DNA of 41,219 nt from Flavobacterium amniphilum. GTDB lineage: Bacteria; Bacteroidota; Bacteroidia; Flavobacteriales; Flavobacteriaceae. A model generated the notes under the pieces. The model made no database searches. It saw only the letters and a program-made list of their open reading frames with translations, and had not been told where the DNA came from. The stretch covers positions 1 to 41,219 of the forward strand of contig NZ_JAMLJL010000025.1 in assembly GCF_023634845.1 (NCBI RefSeq), written 5' to 3'. Position numbers and translations under genes: made by a program. Below, piece after piece: positions 16,207 to 24,942 of the stretch (its first letter is position 1; every line of letters starts with the position of its first letter).

Positions 16207-19200
16207 TTGGGTAAAATCTATTTTTTCTTCATAATCCTATGGGTAAACGTATGCAGTTCCCAAGGATTGAATTTTTCATTGAATGTAACTGCAGTCAATG
16301 AAACATGTCCGGGTAACGGAAGGTTAAATTTTACTGTTTCCAATGCAGCGGCAGATGGAACAGTAATTTTTACGGTTTACAAATTACCGGATGTTACTAC
16401 ACCAATTGTTACTACACAGGCAAATACGTTTACAGGATTAGTAGCGGCAAACTATAGGGTTGTTGCTACTGAATCATTGCCAAACGGAACAATAAATACA
16501 AGACAAAGAGATGTTTTGATTCTTGATAGGATTGCACAAATGCAATTGAATTTTCAAAAAGTCAATCAAACCTGTACCCATCTTGGTTCAATAACAATAG
16601 CGACAATTTCAGGTTATCCTGAGTCTTACGAAATTATTTCCGGACCAATTACTTTTGCTCCGCAGCCTTCAAATGTTTTTAACGATCTGGTAAACGGGAA
16701 TTATACTGTAAAGGTTGTGGATGGTTGCGGTGAATTCATTATTCAAAATGTAACGATCGAAAATTCCAGGGCTCTTCTGGCTTTTGGAGAAAATAGATTG
16801 TCTTTAATGAATTGTAATTTTTTAAGTGACAGCGTTTTGGTTACTGCGCAGGATGAAATATATTATCCGGTAACAGTTCAGTATACCGTCTATCAGCCGA
16901 ATGGAACCACAACAGTTTCTTCGCAGGTTATCAATTCAGGCGATCCGGAATCATTGTCGTTAATCCGCATTGTCCCTTTTCAAAACGGCCAGATATACCG
17001 TTACAGAATTGCATTGACAGATGCTTGCGGAAATATTTTTAACAGTGGTGAGATAAGTTATAATCCTTCCATGAAGGTTTTTGCCGAGATTAATTTGGTT
17101 GCCTGTACAAAAAAAAGAGTCGAGCTTAACATCAATGCATTTGGTATTCCTCCGTTTACTGTCAATTTCCTGAGCAGCCCCCCAGGCTTTAATCCGGTTT
17201 TGTTTAATAATTCCCATCCAACATTTAATTCTGATGTCATTTCATATTACAGCTCATCTGTAGATTTGCCAACTGGAAGTTATAATGTACAGATAACAGA
17301 TTCCTGCGGAAAGACAGATAATGTTGTGTTTACTATTGATAATGTATTGCCAGCACCAACCATAATTGTATCCCAGTTGAAAGGATGCGGGGAAGGTTTC
17401 TCTTCGCTTTCAATGGTTGCCAATAGTTCATTGTACCAGATCACATCTGCTGAATTGGTGGCAGCTCCGGTTTCTTATGTCACTTCACTTCCAGTCAATC
17501 TTAATTCGAATATTTATCAGGGAGAACTTATCATGGAAAATTTGCCTTCCGGAGAATACAGATTTAAGATTACCGACCGATGCGGGAATATCCACAATGT
17601 TTCTGCACAGGCTGTAGGATATTATACAATTTCCAATAATGTAAATGTTATTGAAGATTGTGCTTCATTTAAAATTGATTTGTTGAATATCTCAAATGTG
17701 ACACAGGGTTTAGCATCGTTTTGGCTTCAGAAATTTGATCCGGCAACAAATAAATGGGTACATCCGGTTACGGGAATGTCTTCAAATGATGATGTCAACA
17801 GTTTAAACGCAATAAGTCTGAATAATAATGCAATAAGTAATGCAGTTTCCATAACCGGGAAGTTCAGGGTCATGAAGAAGTTTTACTCTTATAAATTGCC
17901 AACCCCATCAAATACAAGTACAACGAATTATTGTTTCGAGGAAATTAAGAGCTTTGATTTCAATCTGGAACCAAGAATTAATAATATTTACAGTTTTTCC
18001 TGCAGTAATAATTCGTATCAGGTGATTGTCGAAGCAGGAGGTGCCGCGCCTTTCAGATACGAAATTGTTGCCAAAAACGGTCAGCCGTTTTATATTGATA
18101 ATGCCAATTCAAGTGTATTCAATGGTTTGTCGGCCGGAGTTTACAGTTTTAAGGTTACGGATAATTGCAATAACATAAAAAACAGATTATTTGAAGTCAG
18201 CGGTAATGTTATCCTGCCGGTAATGGCAACTCAATTCTGTAATGGAAGTACTGCAAATCTAAGCGTTCCTTATTTTTCGTATCTACATTACGAATGGTGG
18301 AAAGGTAACAACACTTCGCAAATTCTGAGTACTTTGAATACGCTTGCTTTTAGTCCGTTTAATTTTAATACTGATGCAGGTATTTATCATGTCAGAATAA
18401 CAAATCCGGGTAACCCAAATACATGTATTAATTTTGTTTTGGACTATACCATTCAGAATTCTTTAAATAATCCTGTTGCCGGTAATGATTCCGAAACTAC
18501 CATATGCGGAGCCCATAGTATAATTGATCTGAATTTGCTGCTTTCTGCCAACCATGATTCAAATGGAATGTGGAGTGAAATTAGTAACAGCGGTGTGTCA
18601 TTGATAAACGGTGTCTGGGATTCAACAAATGTGGCGGCAGGAGCTTATACTTTTCAATACAAAGTTGACGGTCTGTGTGATAGGGATGATCTTGCGGTTA
18701 TAAAAATTAATTTAAAAAACCAACCGCAAAGCCCGAATGCTTTTTCAGACAGTCATGTGTGTATGCTCGGGGAATTGCATTTATATGCTTCAACGGTGTT
18801 TGGAGCAACTTATGTATGGACAGGACCAAATGGTTTTACATCAAATGACCAAAATCCGGTGTTGTATAATGTTAACTCTTTAATGCAGGGAACATATACA
18901 GTGAAGGCAATTTTGGACGGATGTGAATCTGTGCCAAGTTCTGTTGTGGTTGCCATCAATGATTTTCCGGACTTTCAGTTGAAAACATGGTGCGAAGGAA
19001 ATAAGATGATCAAAGTAGATTTTGTCAATCAGAATGCCAACCAAAATCTGTACAGTTACGACTGGGTATATCCAGATGGAAGCATACATCCGGGAACCCA
19101 ATCGATAGAAGTGGTTAATGGGCAAACCGGAAATTATTCGGTTGTTGTTACTGATTTTAACGGTTGTGATGTCCAAAAAACAATTGAAATTAATTGTACT

Positions 19201-19458
19201 TTCTGTAACATACCCAAAGGAGTTTCGGCAAACGGAGATAACGCCAATGATAGTTTTGATTTGAGTTGTATAGATGATATCCGGAATGTGAAAATATTTA
19301 ACCGTTACGGAGTGCTCATTTTTGAAAAAGATAATTATATAAACGAATGGAAAGGATATGATAAAAATGACCGTCTGTTACCTGTCGGGACTTATTATTA
19401 TCTTATTGCATTTTACAATGGTGAGCCTAAATCGGGTTGGGTATACCTGAACTATTAA
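16207..19458 (+). CDS. Large surface protein with type B T9SS sorting domain (paralogue 1)
   Basis: 1,083-residue protein predicted to be secreted by the T9SS. I take a TTG start because the residues right after it form a signal peptide (GKIYFFFIILWVNVCSSQG), no ATG lies in frame before the mature sequence, and the paralogue downstream has the matching layout. The N-terminal module (LNVTAVNETCPGNGRLNF) is followed by several beta-rich repeats of about 90 residues ending in patterns such as GNYTVKVVDGCGEF and GEYRFKITDRCGNI. An Ig-like stretch (YVWTGPNGFTSNDQNP) comes next. The end is the gliding-motility-associated C-terminal domain: IPKGVSANGDNANDSFDL, VKIFNRYGVLIFEKDNY, then LLPVGTYYYLI and GWVYLNY. 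The function is likely adhesin-like, but no ligand can be read from the sequence. Confidence 0.85.
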   Translation: MGKIYFFFIILWVNVCSSQGLNFSLNVTAVNETCPGNGRLNFTVSNAAADGTVIFTVYKLPDVTTPIVTTQANTFTGLVAANYRVVATESLPNGTINTRQRDVLILDRIAQMQLNFQKVNQTCTHLGSITIATISGYPESYEIISGPITFAPQPSNVFNDLVNGNYTVKVVDGCGEFIIQNVTIENSRALLAFGENRLSLMNCNFLSDSVLVTAQDEIYYPVTVQYTVYQPNGTTTVSSQVINSGDPESLSLIRIVPFQNGQIYRYRIALTDACGNIFNSGEISYNPSMKVFAEINLVACTKKRVELNINAFGIPPFTVNFLSSPPGFNPVLFNNSHPTFNSDVISYYSSSVDLPTGSYNVQITDSCGKTDNVVFTIDNVLPAPTIIVSQLKGCGEGFSSLSMVANSSLYQITSAELVAAPVSYVTSLPVNLNSNIYQGELIMENLPSGEYRFKITDRCGNIHNVSAQAVGYYTISNNVNVIEDCASFKIDLLNISNVTQGLASFWLQKFDPATNKWVHPVTGMSSNDDVNSLNAISLNNNAISNAVSITGKFRVMKKFYSYKLPTPSNTSTTNYCFEEIKSFDFNLEPRINNIYSFSCSNNSYQVIVEAGGAAPFRYEIVAKNGQPFYIDNANSSVFNGLSAGVYSFKVTDNCNNIKNRLFEVSGNVILPVMATQFCNGSTANLSVPYFSYLHYEWWKGNNTSQILSTLNTLAFSPFNFNTDAGIYHVRITNPGNPNTCINFVLDYTIQNSLNNPVAGNDSETTICGAHSIIDLNLLLSANHDSNGMWSEISNSGVSLINGVWDSTNVAAGAYTFQYKVDGLCDRDDLAVIKINLKNQPQSPNAFSDSHVCMLGELHLYASTVFGATYVWTGPNGFTSNDQNPVLYNVNSLMQGTYTVKAILDGCESVPSSVVVAINDFPDFQLKTWCEGNKMIKVDFVNQNANQNLYSYDWVYPDGSIHPGTQSIEVVNGQTGNYSVVVTDFNGCDVQKTIEINCTFCNIPKGVSANGDNANDSFDLSCIDDIRNVKIFNRYGVLIFEKDNYINEWKGYDKNDRLLPVGTYYYLIAFYNGEPKSGWVYLNY

Positions 19459-19497
19459 TTTGATTGAAAAATTTTATTCAGTATGATTGTTGACTTT

Positions 19498-22400
19498 ATG
19501 AAAAGAACGCTGATACTATTTTTTTTGATACTGGCTAATCTGTCTTTTGGCCAGTTATCTGATTTTACGTTAAATGTTACCGCAGTCAATGAAAGCTGTC
19601 CAGGTAACGGAAGATTGAATTTTTCGGTTTCCAATACGACAGCAGGAGCGACAGTGGTATACACTGTTTTTAAATTACCGGATGTTGTAACGCCAATTAC
19701 TGTAACAAGTGCCAATAGTTTTACCGGACTGATAGCAGGTAATTACAGGGTGGTAGCTACCCAGTCTTTAGGGGCTGAATCTAATTCGCAACAACAAGAT
19801 ATTGTCATTGTCAGTCAAATTGTTCCATTGACTTTTGATTTGGTTGGCCAAAATGAGGTTTGTGGTAACGACGGAATGATAACAGCAAATGTAACTCAGG
19901 GGAACGCGGTATCCTATGAAATCTTTTCTGGTCCGGTGATAAGACCACTACAGGCTTCTAATGTTTTCACAGGATTGATAGCTGGGACTTATCAGGTAAG
20001 GGTTTTTAACGCTTGCGGGGAAGGAGTGGTACGTTCCTATGTTGTTTCTTTAATTTCTTCAGGTTTAATAATAACCTCGCCAAATAATATTGAATTTTTA
20101 AGTTGCAGTGAGACTGTTGAGCATCAGTTTTTCAGTCATTCAGCTACCACGGATATTCTTTATCCTTTAGCTGTAGAGTGTACTGTTTTTCCTCCGGGCG
20201 GAGCAACTCCATTAGTTTATAATCAAACAGTCAATGGTCCTAACAGACTTAATGATGCATTTTTTTATTCACAGCAAATGCCACTTTATCCTTACCAATA
20301 CTATACTTATAATATAAAAGTGACAGACAGGTGTGGAAATATTTACAGAAACAATAATATTGTTGTTGACTCCGATATAACTCCTATTTTAGTCAAAAGC
20401 GATACTGGTTGTGGTATATTCAATGTTACTTATGTGTGGGTTTTGGGAGTATCCATAATTTCAGCGCCTAATACATTTCCCGGGATTTTACCATACTCAT
20501 TTACTCCCGGTAATTTATCGGCAAGTGCAACGGGCCTTCCTGCGGGTAATTATACATTTTCTGTAACAGATCTTTGTGGCAATGTAAGGATTGAAAATAG
20601 AATATTGGGTCCTGCCGAACTTCCCTTTTTTCGTTATTTTGAAGGTTGCGAAACTGGGATGAGTCAGATTATGAGTTTTGGGACTTCATTAGAGTCAGCT
20701 GTCATAATATCTGCACCTGCTACATATTCAAATACACTTCCATACGATGTTTCAAGTAATATTTTTAATGGAAGATTTATAATGACATTGCCTGGAGGGA
20801 ATTATGTTATTAGAGTTCGGGATGTTTGTGGTAATATTACTACCCATAGAATTTCAACCCAGGGATATAGGGAAGTTGTAAATTTTGAACTGATTAGGAA
20901 TTGTAATTCATTTGATTTTAATTTTTCCCACAGCAGTAATTATACAGGAGGTAATATTTATTATTGGCTGCAAAAAAGAGATCCTTCCACGAATACATGG
21001 GGCCACCCGATTACAGGATTTACTTATATGCCCAATACAAGACCTGATAACTTAAATTCCATGGCTATCAGAAATAACAGTATTACAGCTAATATTGTTG
21101 GTACAGGTTCTTACAGAATCGTAATATCTGATGATAGGGAAGCACAATTTTTTTGTACAAGGGTTATTAAAAAATTTGGATACTCAACAGATCCGGTGAT
21201 TAATAATTTCTATTCTTTCGCCTGTCCAAACGGTACTTATGAAGTTCTCGTTGATGCAGAAGGGTTAGGGCCTATGACTTACAGGATTACTACAAAAAAC
21301 GGGCTGGCTTTTGTCCTTAATAATGGAAATTCACCGTTGTTCTCAGGTTTAGCTCCCGGTATTTACAATTTCCAGGTGGAAGATGCCTGCGGTAATATTT
21401 TGAACAGAGTGTTTGAAATTGGTGATGAAATTATATTCCCGATAACAGCATCTGAATTGTGTACAGGACAATCTGGTTCTTTGTCTCTACCTAATTTTCC
21501 TTTCCTTCATTACGAATGGTGGAAGGATAATAATACAACTACTATTCTCAGTACAACCAATGTACTTCAATTGAATCCGTTTAATGTGCCGGCTGATTTC
21601 GGGATTTACCATGTAAGGATAACTAATCCGGGCAATCCTAATTCCTGTATCAATGAAGTTATTGATTATACAATTTCACCTGATTTGTTGACTCCTGATG
21701 CAGGGGATGACAACAGTGTCTCCTATTGTGGTAAACAGGGGATGATAAATTTATATAACTTGTTGATTGGAGATTACGATACAGGCGGACATTGGGAAGA
21801 AACAACAAACAGCGGATTTCTGAATAATAATTTATGGGATTCGGCATCAGCCTTAAATGGTGTTTATCATTTTAAATATATTGTTAATGGATTGTGTGGG
21901 GTTCAGGATGAAGCACAAGTCACAATTGAAATTAAGGAGTTACCCATGAAACCCGATGTGACATTTGATCCTGTCCTGTGTGAAAACGGGAGTTTGAATT
22001 TGCATGCAAGTACTGTTGCGGGGGCGACTTATGTCTGGAATGGACCTAACGGATTTACTTCTGCTTTGCAAAATCCGGTCATAACAAACCTGTCAAATGT
22101 AAATAATGGTGTTTATACCGTTTTTGTTATAAAAGACGGTTGCCCGTCAGAAGTAAGTTCTGTTATGGTTGATGTGAAAAAAGCATCTGAAATTACAGTA
22201 TCCGAAGCCTGCGAAAATGGAATTAAAAAATTATACGTGCAATCATTATCAAATGGAAACGGACAAAATCTGACGGGTTTTACCTGGACTTTACCGGATG
22301 GCAGCACCCAAAATGGGAATCCTTTGATTGTTACTGCCGGTAATACCGGTGCTTATACGGTTGAGGTTTTAAATCAGGAGGGTTGTCCGTCTAACTTGGT

Positions 22401-22680
22401 GTATAATGTAAAATGTGATTCCTGCGGAAATATTCCAAAAGGTGTTTCTGCAAACGGGGATAATCAAAACGATTATTTTGATTTGCAGTGTTTGGAAAAT
22501 TTCAAAAATGTCAAAATATTTAACCGGTATGGGGTGCTCATTTTTGAAAAAGACAATTATCTGAATGAATGGGGCGGATATGACAAGCAAGGACGTCTTT
22601 TGCCTACCGCTACTTATTATTACCTGATTACATTTAATGACGAAAGCTTTAAATCGGGTTGGGTATACCTGAACTATTAA
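19498..22680 (+). CDS. Large surface protein with type B T9SS sorting domain (paralogue 2)
   Basis: Tandem paralogue of the preceding gene, about 1,060 residues. An in-frame ATG also exists at 19483; I choose 19498 because it opens directly on a strong signal peptide (MKRTLILFFLILANLSFGQ). The same order is seen: N-terminal LNVTAVNESCPGNGRLNF module, Cys-containing repeats with CGN motifs (GNYTFSVTDLCGNV, GIYNFQVEDACGNI), YVWNGPNGFTSALQNP, and the type B sorting domain (IPKGVSANGDNQNDYFDL to SGWVYLNY). The first ~100 and last ~85 residues are much closer to the paralogue than the middle, as expected for a duplication whose exposed core has diverged. Its 3' terminator is split by the IS element that follows. 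Confidence 0.87.
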   Translation: MKRTLILFFLILANLSFGQLSDFTLNVTAVNESCPGNGRLNFSVSNTTAGATVVYTVFKLPDVVTPITVTSANSFTGLIAGNYRVVATQSLGAESNSQQQDIVIVSQIVPLTFDLVGQNEVCGNDGMITANVTQGNAVSYEIFSGPVIRPLQASNVFTGLIAGTYQVRVFNACGEGVVRSYVVSLISSGLIITSPNNIEFLSCSETVEHQFFSHSATTDILYPLAVECTVFPPGGATPLVYNQTVNGPNRLNDAFFYSQQMPLYPYQYYTYNIKVTDRCGNIYRNNNIVVDSDITPILVKSDTGCGIFNVTYVWVLGVSIISAPNTFPGILPYSFTPGNLSASATGLPAGNYTFSVTDLCGNVRIENRILGPAELPFFRYFEGCETGMSQIMSFGTSLESAVIISAPATYSNTLPYDVSSNIFNGRFIMTLPGGNYVIRVRDVCGNITTHRISTQGYREVVNFELIRNCNSFDFNFSHSSNYTGGNIYYWLQKRDPSTNTWGHPITGFTYMPNTRPDNLNSMAIRNNSITANIVGTGSYRIVISDDREAQFFCTRVIKKFGYSTDPVINNFYSFACPNGTYEVLVDAEGLGPMTYRITTKNGLAFVLNNGNSPLFSGLAPGIYNFQVEDACGNILNRVFEIGDEIIFPITASELCTGQSGSLSLPNFPFLHYEWWKDNNTTTILSTTNVLQLNPFNVPADFGIYHVRITNPGNPNSCINEVIDYTISPDLLTPDAGDDNSVSYCGKQGMINLYNLLIGDYDTGGHWEETTNSGFLNNNLWDSASALNGVYHFKYIVNGLCGVQDEAQVTIEIKELPMKPDVTFDPVLCENGSLNLHASTVAGATYVWNGPNGFTSALQNPVITNLSNVNNGVYTVFVIKDGCPSEVSSVMVDVKKASEITVSEACENGIKKLYVQSLSNGNGQNLTGFTWTLPDGSTQNGNPLIVTAGNTGAYTVEVLNQEGCPSNLVYNVKCDSCGNIPKGVSANGDNQNDYFDLQCLENFKNVKIFNRYGVLIFEKDNYLNEWGGYDKQGRLLPTATYYYLITFNDESFKSGWVYLNY

Positions 22681-22682
22681 AT

Positions 22683-22698
22683 AAAAAAGGAGTCATTT
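22683..22698. terminator. Left half of a disrupted two-way terminator, plus target duplication
   Basis: AAAAAAGGAGTCA (22683-22695) is the left stem arm, and TTT (22696-22698) is the probable 3-bp target duplication next to the IS end. The right arm lies at 24144-24156. Rejoined without the IS, the two give a 13-bp stem with a TTTT loop. Confidence 0.8.
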
Positions 22699-22705
22699 TG
22701 AACTG

Positions 22706-22734
22706 CCCCCAAAAAGTTAGATACTATTTGGGGG
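22706..22734 (+). other. Hairpin in the IS left end, before the transposase start
   Basis: CCCCCAAA (22706-22713) pairs with TTTGGGGG (22727-22734), followed by TATTTTT and the orfA ATG 7 nt later. It is terminator-like for transcription entering from the surface-protein gene, and it could also mask the orfA start in read-through RNA. Confidence 0.6.
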
Positions 22735-22741
22735 TATTTTT

Positions 22742-23272
22742 ATGGAAAGAAAAGTCAAGTATAGTTATGAGTTTAAACTTCATTGCGTAGAGGAGTTTTT
22801 AAAAGGTCATGGTTCGATTAAATCTGTAGCCAGAACAAACGGATTGAATGAATCCAGTCTTAGGTTATGGATAGGTTTTTATTCAAAACAAGGGAAGTCA
22901 GGTTTAATCCCCAGAGCAACTCAAATTTATTCAGCTGATTTTAAGTTAAAGGTTTTGGATACTATTAAAAATAAGTTTTTATCTTTGAATGAAGCCTGTC
23001 TGCAATTTAATATCCCTAGCAATTCTATCATTATCAATTGGCAAACAAGATATGATCAATATGGTTCAGATGGCTTATTAAACAAACCTAAAGGCAGGTC
23101 TAAGGTTATGACTTACAAAAGAGCTAAAAGAAAATCAAACAAACCCTTAACCAGAGAAGAAGAACTTTTGTTGGAGAATGAGTCTTTACGTGCAGAGAAT
23201 GAACTTTTAAAAAAGCTGCAAGCCTTAATTCAAGCCGAGGAAATCGAGCAAAGCAAAAAGCTCAAGCCATAG
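22742..23272 (+). CDS. IS3-family transposase OrfA (helix-turn-helix protein)
   Basis: 176-residue DNA-binding subunit. Two helix-turn-helix regions are visible (LHCVEEFLKGHGSIKSVAR near 12-30 and LKVLDTIKNKFLSLNEACLQF near 66-86). A basic segment (KRAKRKSNK) and a leucine-zipper-like heptad (EEELLLENESLRAENELLKK, about 139-158) follow and serve oligomerisation in this family. A -1 slip at 23209-23215, near codon 158, would fuse it to the catalytic domain. Without the slip it ends at 23272, and this short form in IS3 elements acts as an inhibitor. Confidence 0.9.
   Translation: MERKVKYSYEFKLHCVEEFLKGHGSIKSVARTNGLNESSLRLWIGFYSKQGKSGLIPRATQIYSADFKLKVLDTIKNKFLSLNEACLQFNIPSNSIIINWQTRYDQYGSDGLLNKPKGRSKVMTYKRAKRKSNKPLTREEELLLENESLRAENELLKKLQALIQAEEIEQSKKLKP
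23209..23215 (+). promoter_or_regulatory. Programmed -1 ribosomal frameshift site (A AAA AAG)
   Basis: In the orfA frame the codons are TTA AAA AAG, so the heptamer A-AAA-AAG is in the correct phase. After a -1 slip the next codon is GCT at 23215, and that frame is open without a stop through to 24105. The fusion OrfAB would have about 454 residues, normal for IS3-family transposases. Confidence 0.88.
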
Positions 23273-23304
23273 ACGAATTAAGGCATAAATATGATTTACA
23301 ACTA

Positions 23305-24105
23305 TTGTTGAATCATATGAATATGGCTCGGAGCAGTTACTACTACTATCATGCAAAAGCTGAATTAAAAGATAAATATAGCCAAGTTAAAGAGTTGATA
23401 AAATCGATCTACCATGACCATAAAGGGAGATTCGGCTATCGTCGTATTACTTTAATTCTAAAACAAAAAAACATAATAATCAACCACAAGACTGTATTGA
23501 AATTGATGAGGGTTCTGGGTTTAAAAAGTCTGATAAGAGTTAAGAAATATAGATCATATAGAGGAGAACAGGGGAAGATAGCTCCAAATGTATTGCAGCG
23601 TAATTTTAAGGCAGATAGACCTAATGAGAAATGGGCTACTGATATTACCGAGTTCAATGTGTTAGGTAAAAAGCTATATCTATCTCCGATAATTGACCTG
23701 TTCAATGGAGAGATTATAAGTTATGAATTATCGGAAAGAGCTGATAGCAAACAAGTTTTTACGATGCTCAAGGCATTTTTTAAAAAAATAGCAAATAATA
23801 CAAATCTAATTTTGCACTCTGACCAAGGATGGCAGTATCAAATGAAGCAGTATCAAAGACTTTTAAAAGAAAAAGGAGTCATACAGAGCATGTCCAGAAA
23901 AGGCAATTGTCTTGATAATGCTATCATTGAAAACTTCTTTGGGATACTCAAATCTGAATTGTTCCATCTTAAAAAATACAAATGTGTAAATCAATTGAAA
24001 AAGGAAATCAAAGAATATATAGAATATTATAATCACAAGAGAATTAAACTTAATTTAAAAGGAATGAGCCCGGTGGAATACCGAGCTCATTATTATCAAA
24101 CTTAA
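23305..24105 (+). CDS. IS3-family transposase OrfB (DDE integrase core)
   Basis: Catalytic part of the transposase. The ORF counted from a TTG gives 266 residues, but the natural product is probably the OrfAB fusion entered by frameshift at 23215, which adds about 30 codons. It has an N-terminal HTH_21 region (IYHDHKGRFGYRRITLIL). The rve integrase core carries the DDE triad: D in WATDITEF, D in LHSDQGWQY, and E in DNAIIENFFGILKSE. The C-terminal YYNHKRIKLNLKGMSPVEYR is the usual family ending. No stop or frameshift damages the catalytic domain, so the element is potentially active. Confidence 0.92.
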   Translation: MLNHMNMARSSYYYYHAKAELKDKYSQVKELIKSIYHDHKGRFGYRRITLILKQKNIIINHKTVLKLMRVLGLKSLIRVKKYRSYRGEQGKIAPNVLQRNFKADRPNEKWATDITEFNVLGKKLYLSPIIDLFNGEIISYELSERADSKQVFTMLKAFFKKIANNTNLILHSDQGWQYQMKQYQRLLKEKGVIQSMSRKGNCLDNAIIENFFGILKSELFHLKKYKCVNQLKKEIKEYIEYYNHKRIKLNLKGMSPVEYRAHYYQT

Positions 24106-24139
24106 TTATAAATTTGTCTAAATTTTTTGGGGCACTCTA

Positions 24140-24156
24140 TTTTTGACTCCTTTTTT
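24140..24156. terminator. Right half of the disrupted two-way terminator, plus target duplication
   Basis: TTT (24140-24142) is the second copy of the target duplication, and TGACTCCTTTTTT (24144-24156) is the right stem arm complementary to 22683-22695. It lies 16 bp past the stop of the convergent ABC ATPase gene. Confidence 0.8.
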
Positions 24157-24172
24157 AATATCTTAGAATAGA

Positions 24173-24940
24173 TTAAATTCCTTCTTTCAATACTGCTTCC
24201 CTTACTTTTTTGAATAATTCGGATGAATATACAAAATCGGTAACGGCTTCGTTGTCTGTTTTGAAAATCTGGCTTTTGTCTCCTTCCCAGGCTTTTAAAC
24301 CATTTTTAAGGAAGACGATTTTGTCACCAATTTCCATTACCGAGTTCATATCGTGTGTATTGATAACCGTCGTAATGTTATACTCTTTCGTAATTTCCTG
24401 GATCAGGTTGTCGATTACGATTGCCGTTTTCGGATCCAGTCCCGAATTGGGTTCATCACAAAACAAATACTTCGGATTGTTCACAATCGCCCTGGCAATC
24501 GCCACACGTTTTTGCATACCGCCGGAAATTTCCGAAGGTTTCTTTTTATGGGCATCGATCAGTTTAACACGCTCGATTACAAAATCAACTCTTTCCTTGA
24601 TTTCTTTCTTGGTTTTATCGGTGAACATCTTCAACGGGAAACCAATATTTTCTTCCACCGTCATCGAATCAAACAAAGCACTTCCCTGGAATACCATCCC
24701 GATTTCTGTCCGCAATTCACGTCTTTCATCATCGGTCATGCCGGAATAAATCCTTCCGTCAAACGAAATGGTTCCGCTGTCAACATGGTGGATTCCCAAA
24801 AGTGACTTTAAGAATACGGTTTTACCCGAACCGGATTGTCCAATGATCAAATTGGTTTTTCCGGCATCCAAAGTGGTTGAAATTCCTTTTAACACCATTT
24901 GTTCGCCAAATGATTTTTTTATGTCTTTTACTTCAATCAT
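24173..24940 (-). CDS. ABC transporter ATP-binding protein, MlaF-like
   Basis: 255-residue ATPase of an Mla/MCE-type ABC importer or lipid transporter acting at the inner membrane. It has Walker A GQSGSGKT (34-41), the Q-loop region GMVFQGSALFDSMTVEEN, the ABC signature SGGMQKRVAIARA, Walker B YLFCDEPNSGLDP and the switch His in INTHDM. The ALFDSMTV and GGMQKR variants are typical of MlaF rather than of generic importers. It lies 2 bp downstream of the MlaE-like permease and is translated with it. No MCE (MlaD-like) protein is encoded next to the pair. The gene has lost its simple terminator because the IS sits inside it. Confidence 0.9.
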   Translation of the reverse strand: MIEVKDIKKSFGEQMVLKGISTTLDAGKTNLIIGQSGSGKTVFLKSLLGIHHVDSGTISFDGRIYSGMTDDERRELRTEIGMVFQGSALFDSMTVEENIGFPLKMFTDKTKKEIKERVDFVIERVKLIDAHKKKPSEISGGMQKRVAIARAIVNNPKYLFCDEPNSGLDPKTAIVIDNLIQEITKEYNITTVINTHDMNSVMEIGDKIVFLKNGLKAWEGDKSQIFKTDNEAVTDFVYSSELFKKVREAVLKEGI

Positions 24941-24942
24941 AC

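Larger units (their letters stand above)
22699..24139 (+). mobile_element. IS3-family insertion sequence (IS150-like), apparently intact
   Basis: About 1,441 bp with imperfect terminal inverted repeats: left TGAACTGCCCCCAAAAAG, right end in reverse complement TAGAGTGCCCCAAAAAAT. A 3-bp TTT duplication flanks it (22696-22698 and 24140-24142). It has the two overlapping-frame ORFs of the IS3 family, an A-AAA-AAG slippery heptamer between them and a complete DDE catalytic triad, so it looks functional. The outermost bases are TG on the left but TA on the right instead of the usual CA, so the right boundary is the less certain one. No second copy is in the window. Confidence 0.88.

Noticed and set aside
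16960..17240. Antisense ORFs within surface protein 1
   Set aside because: Two overlapping frames on the opposite strand with no coding features.
24210..24805. Long plus-strand ORFs opposite the MlaF-like ATPase gene
   Set aside because: Antisense to a clearly conserved ATPase; no motif and no initiation context.
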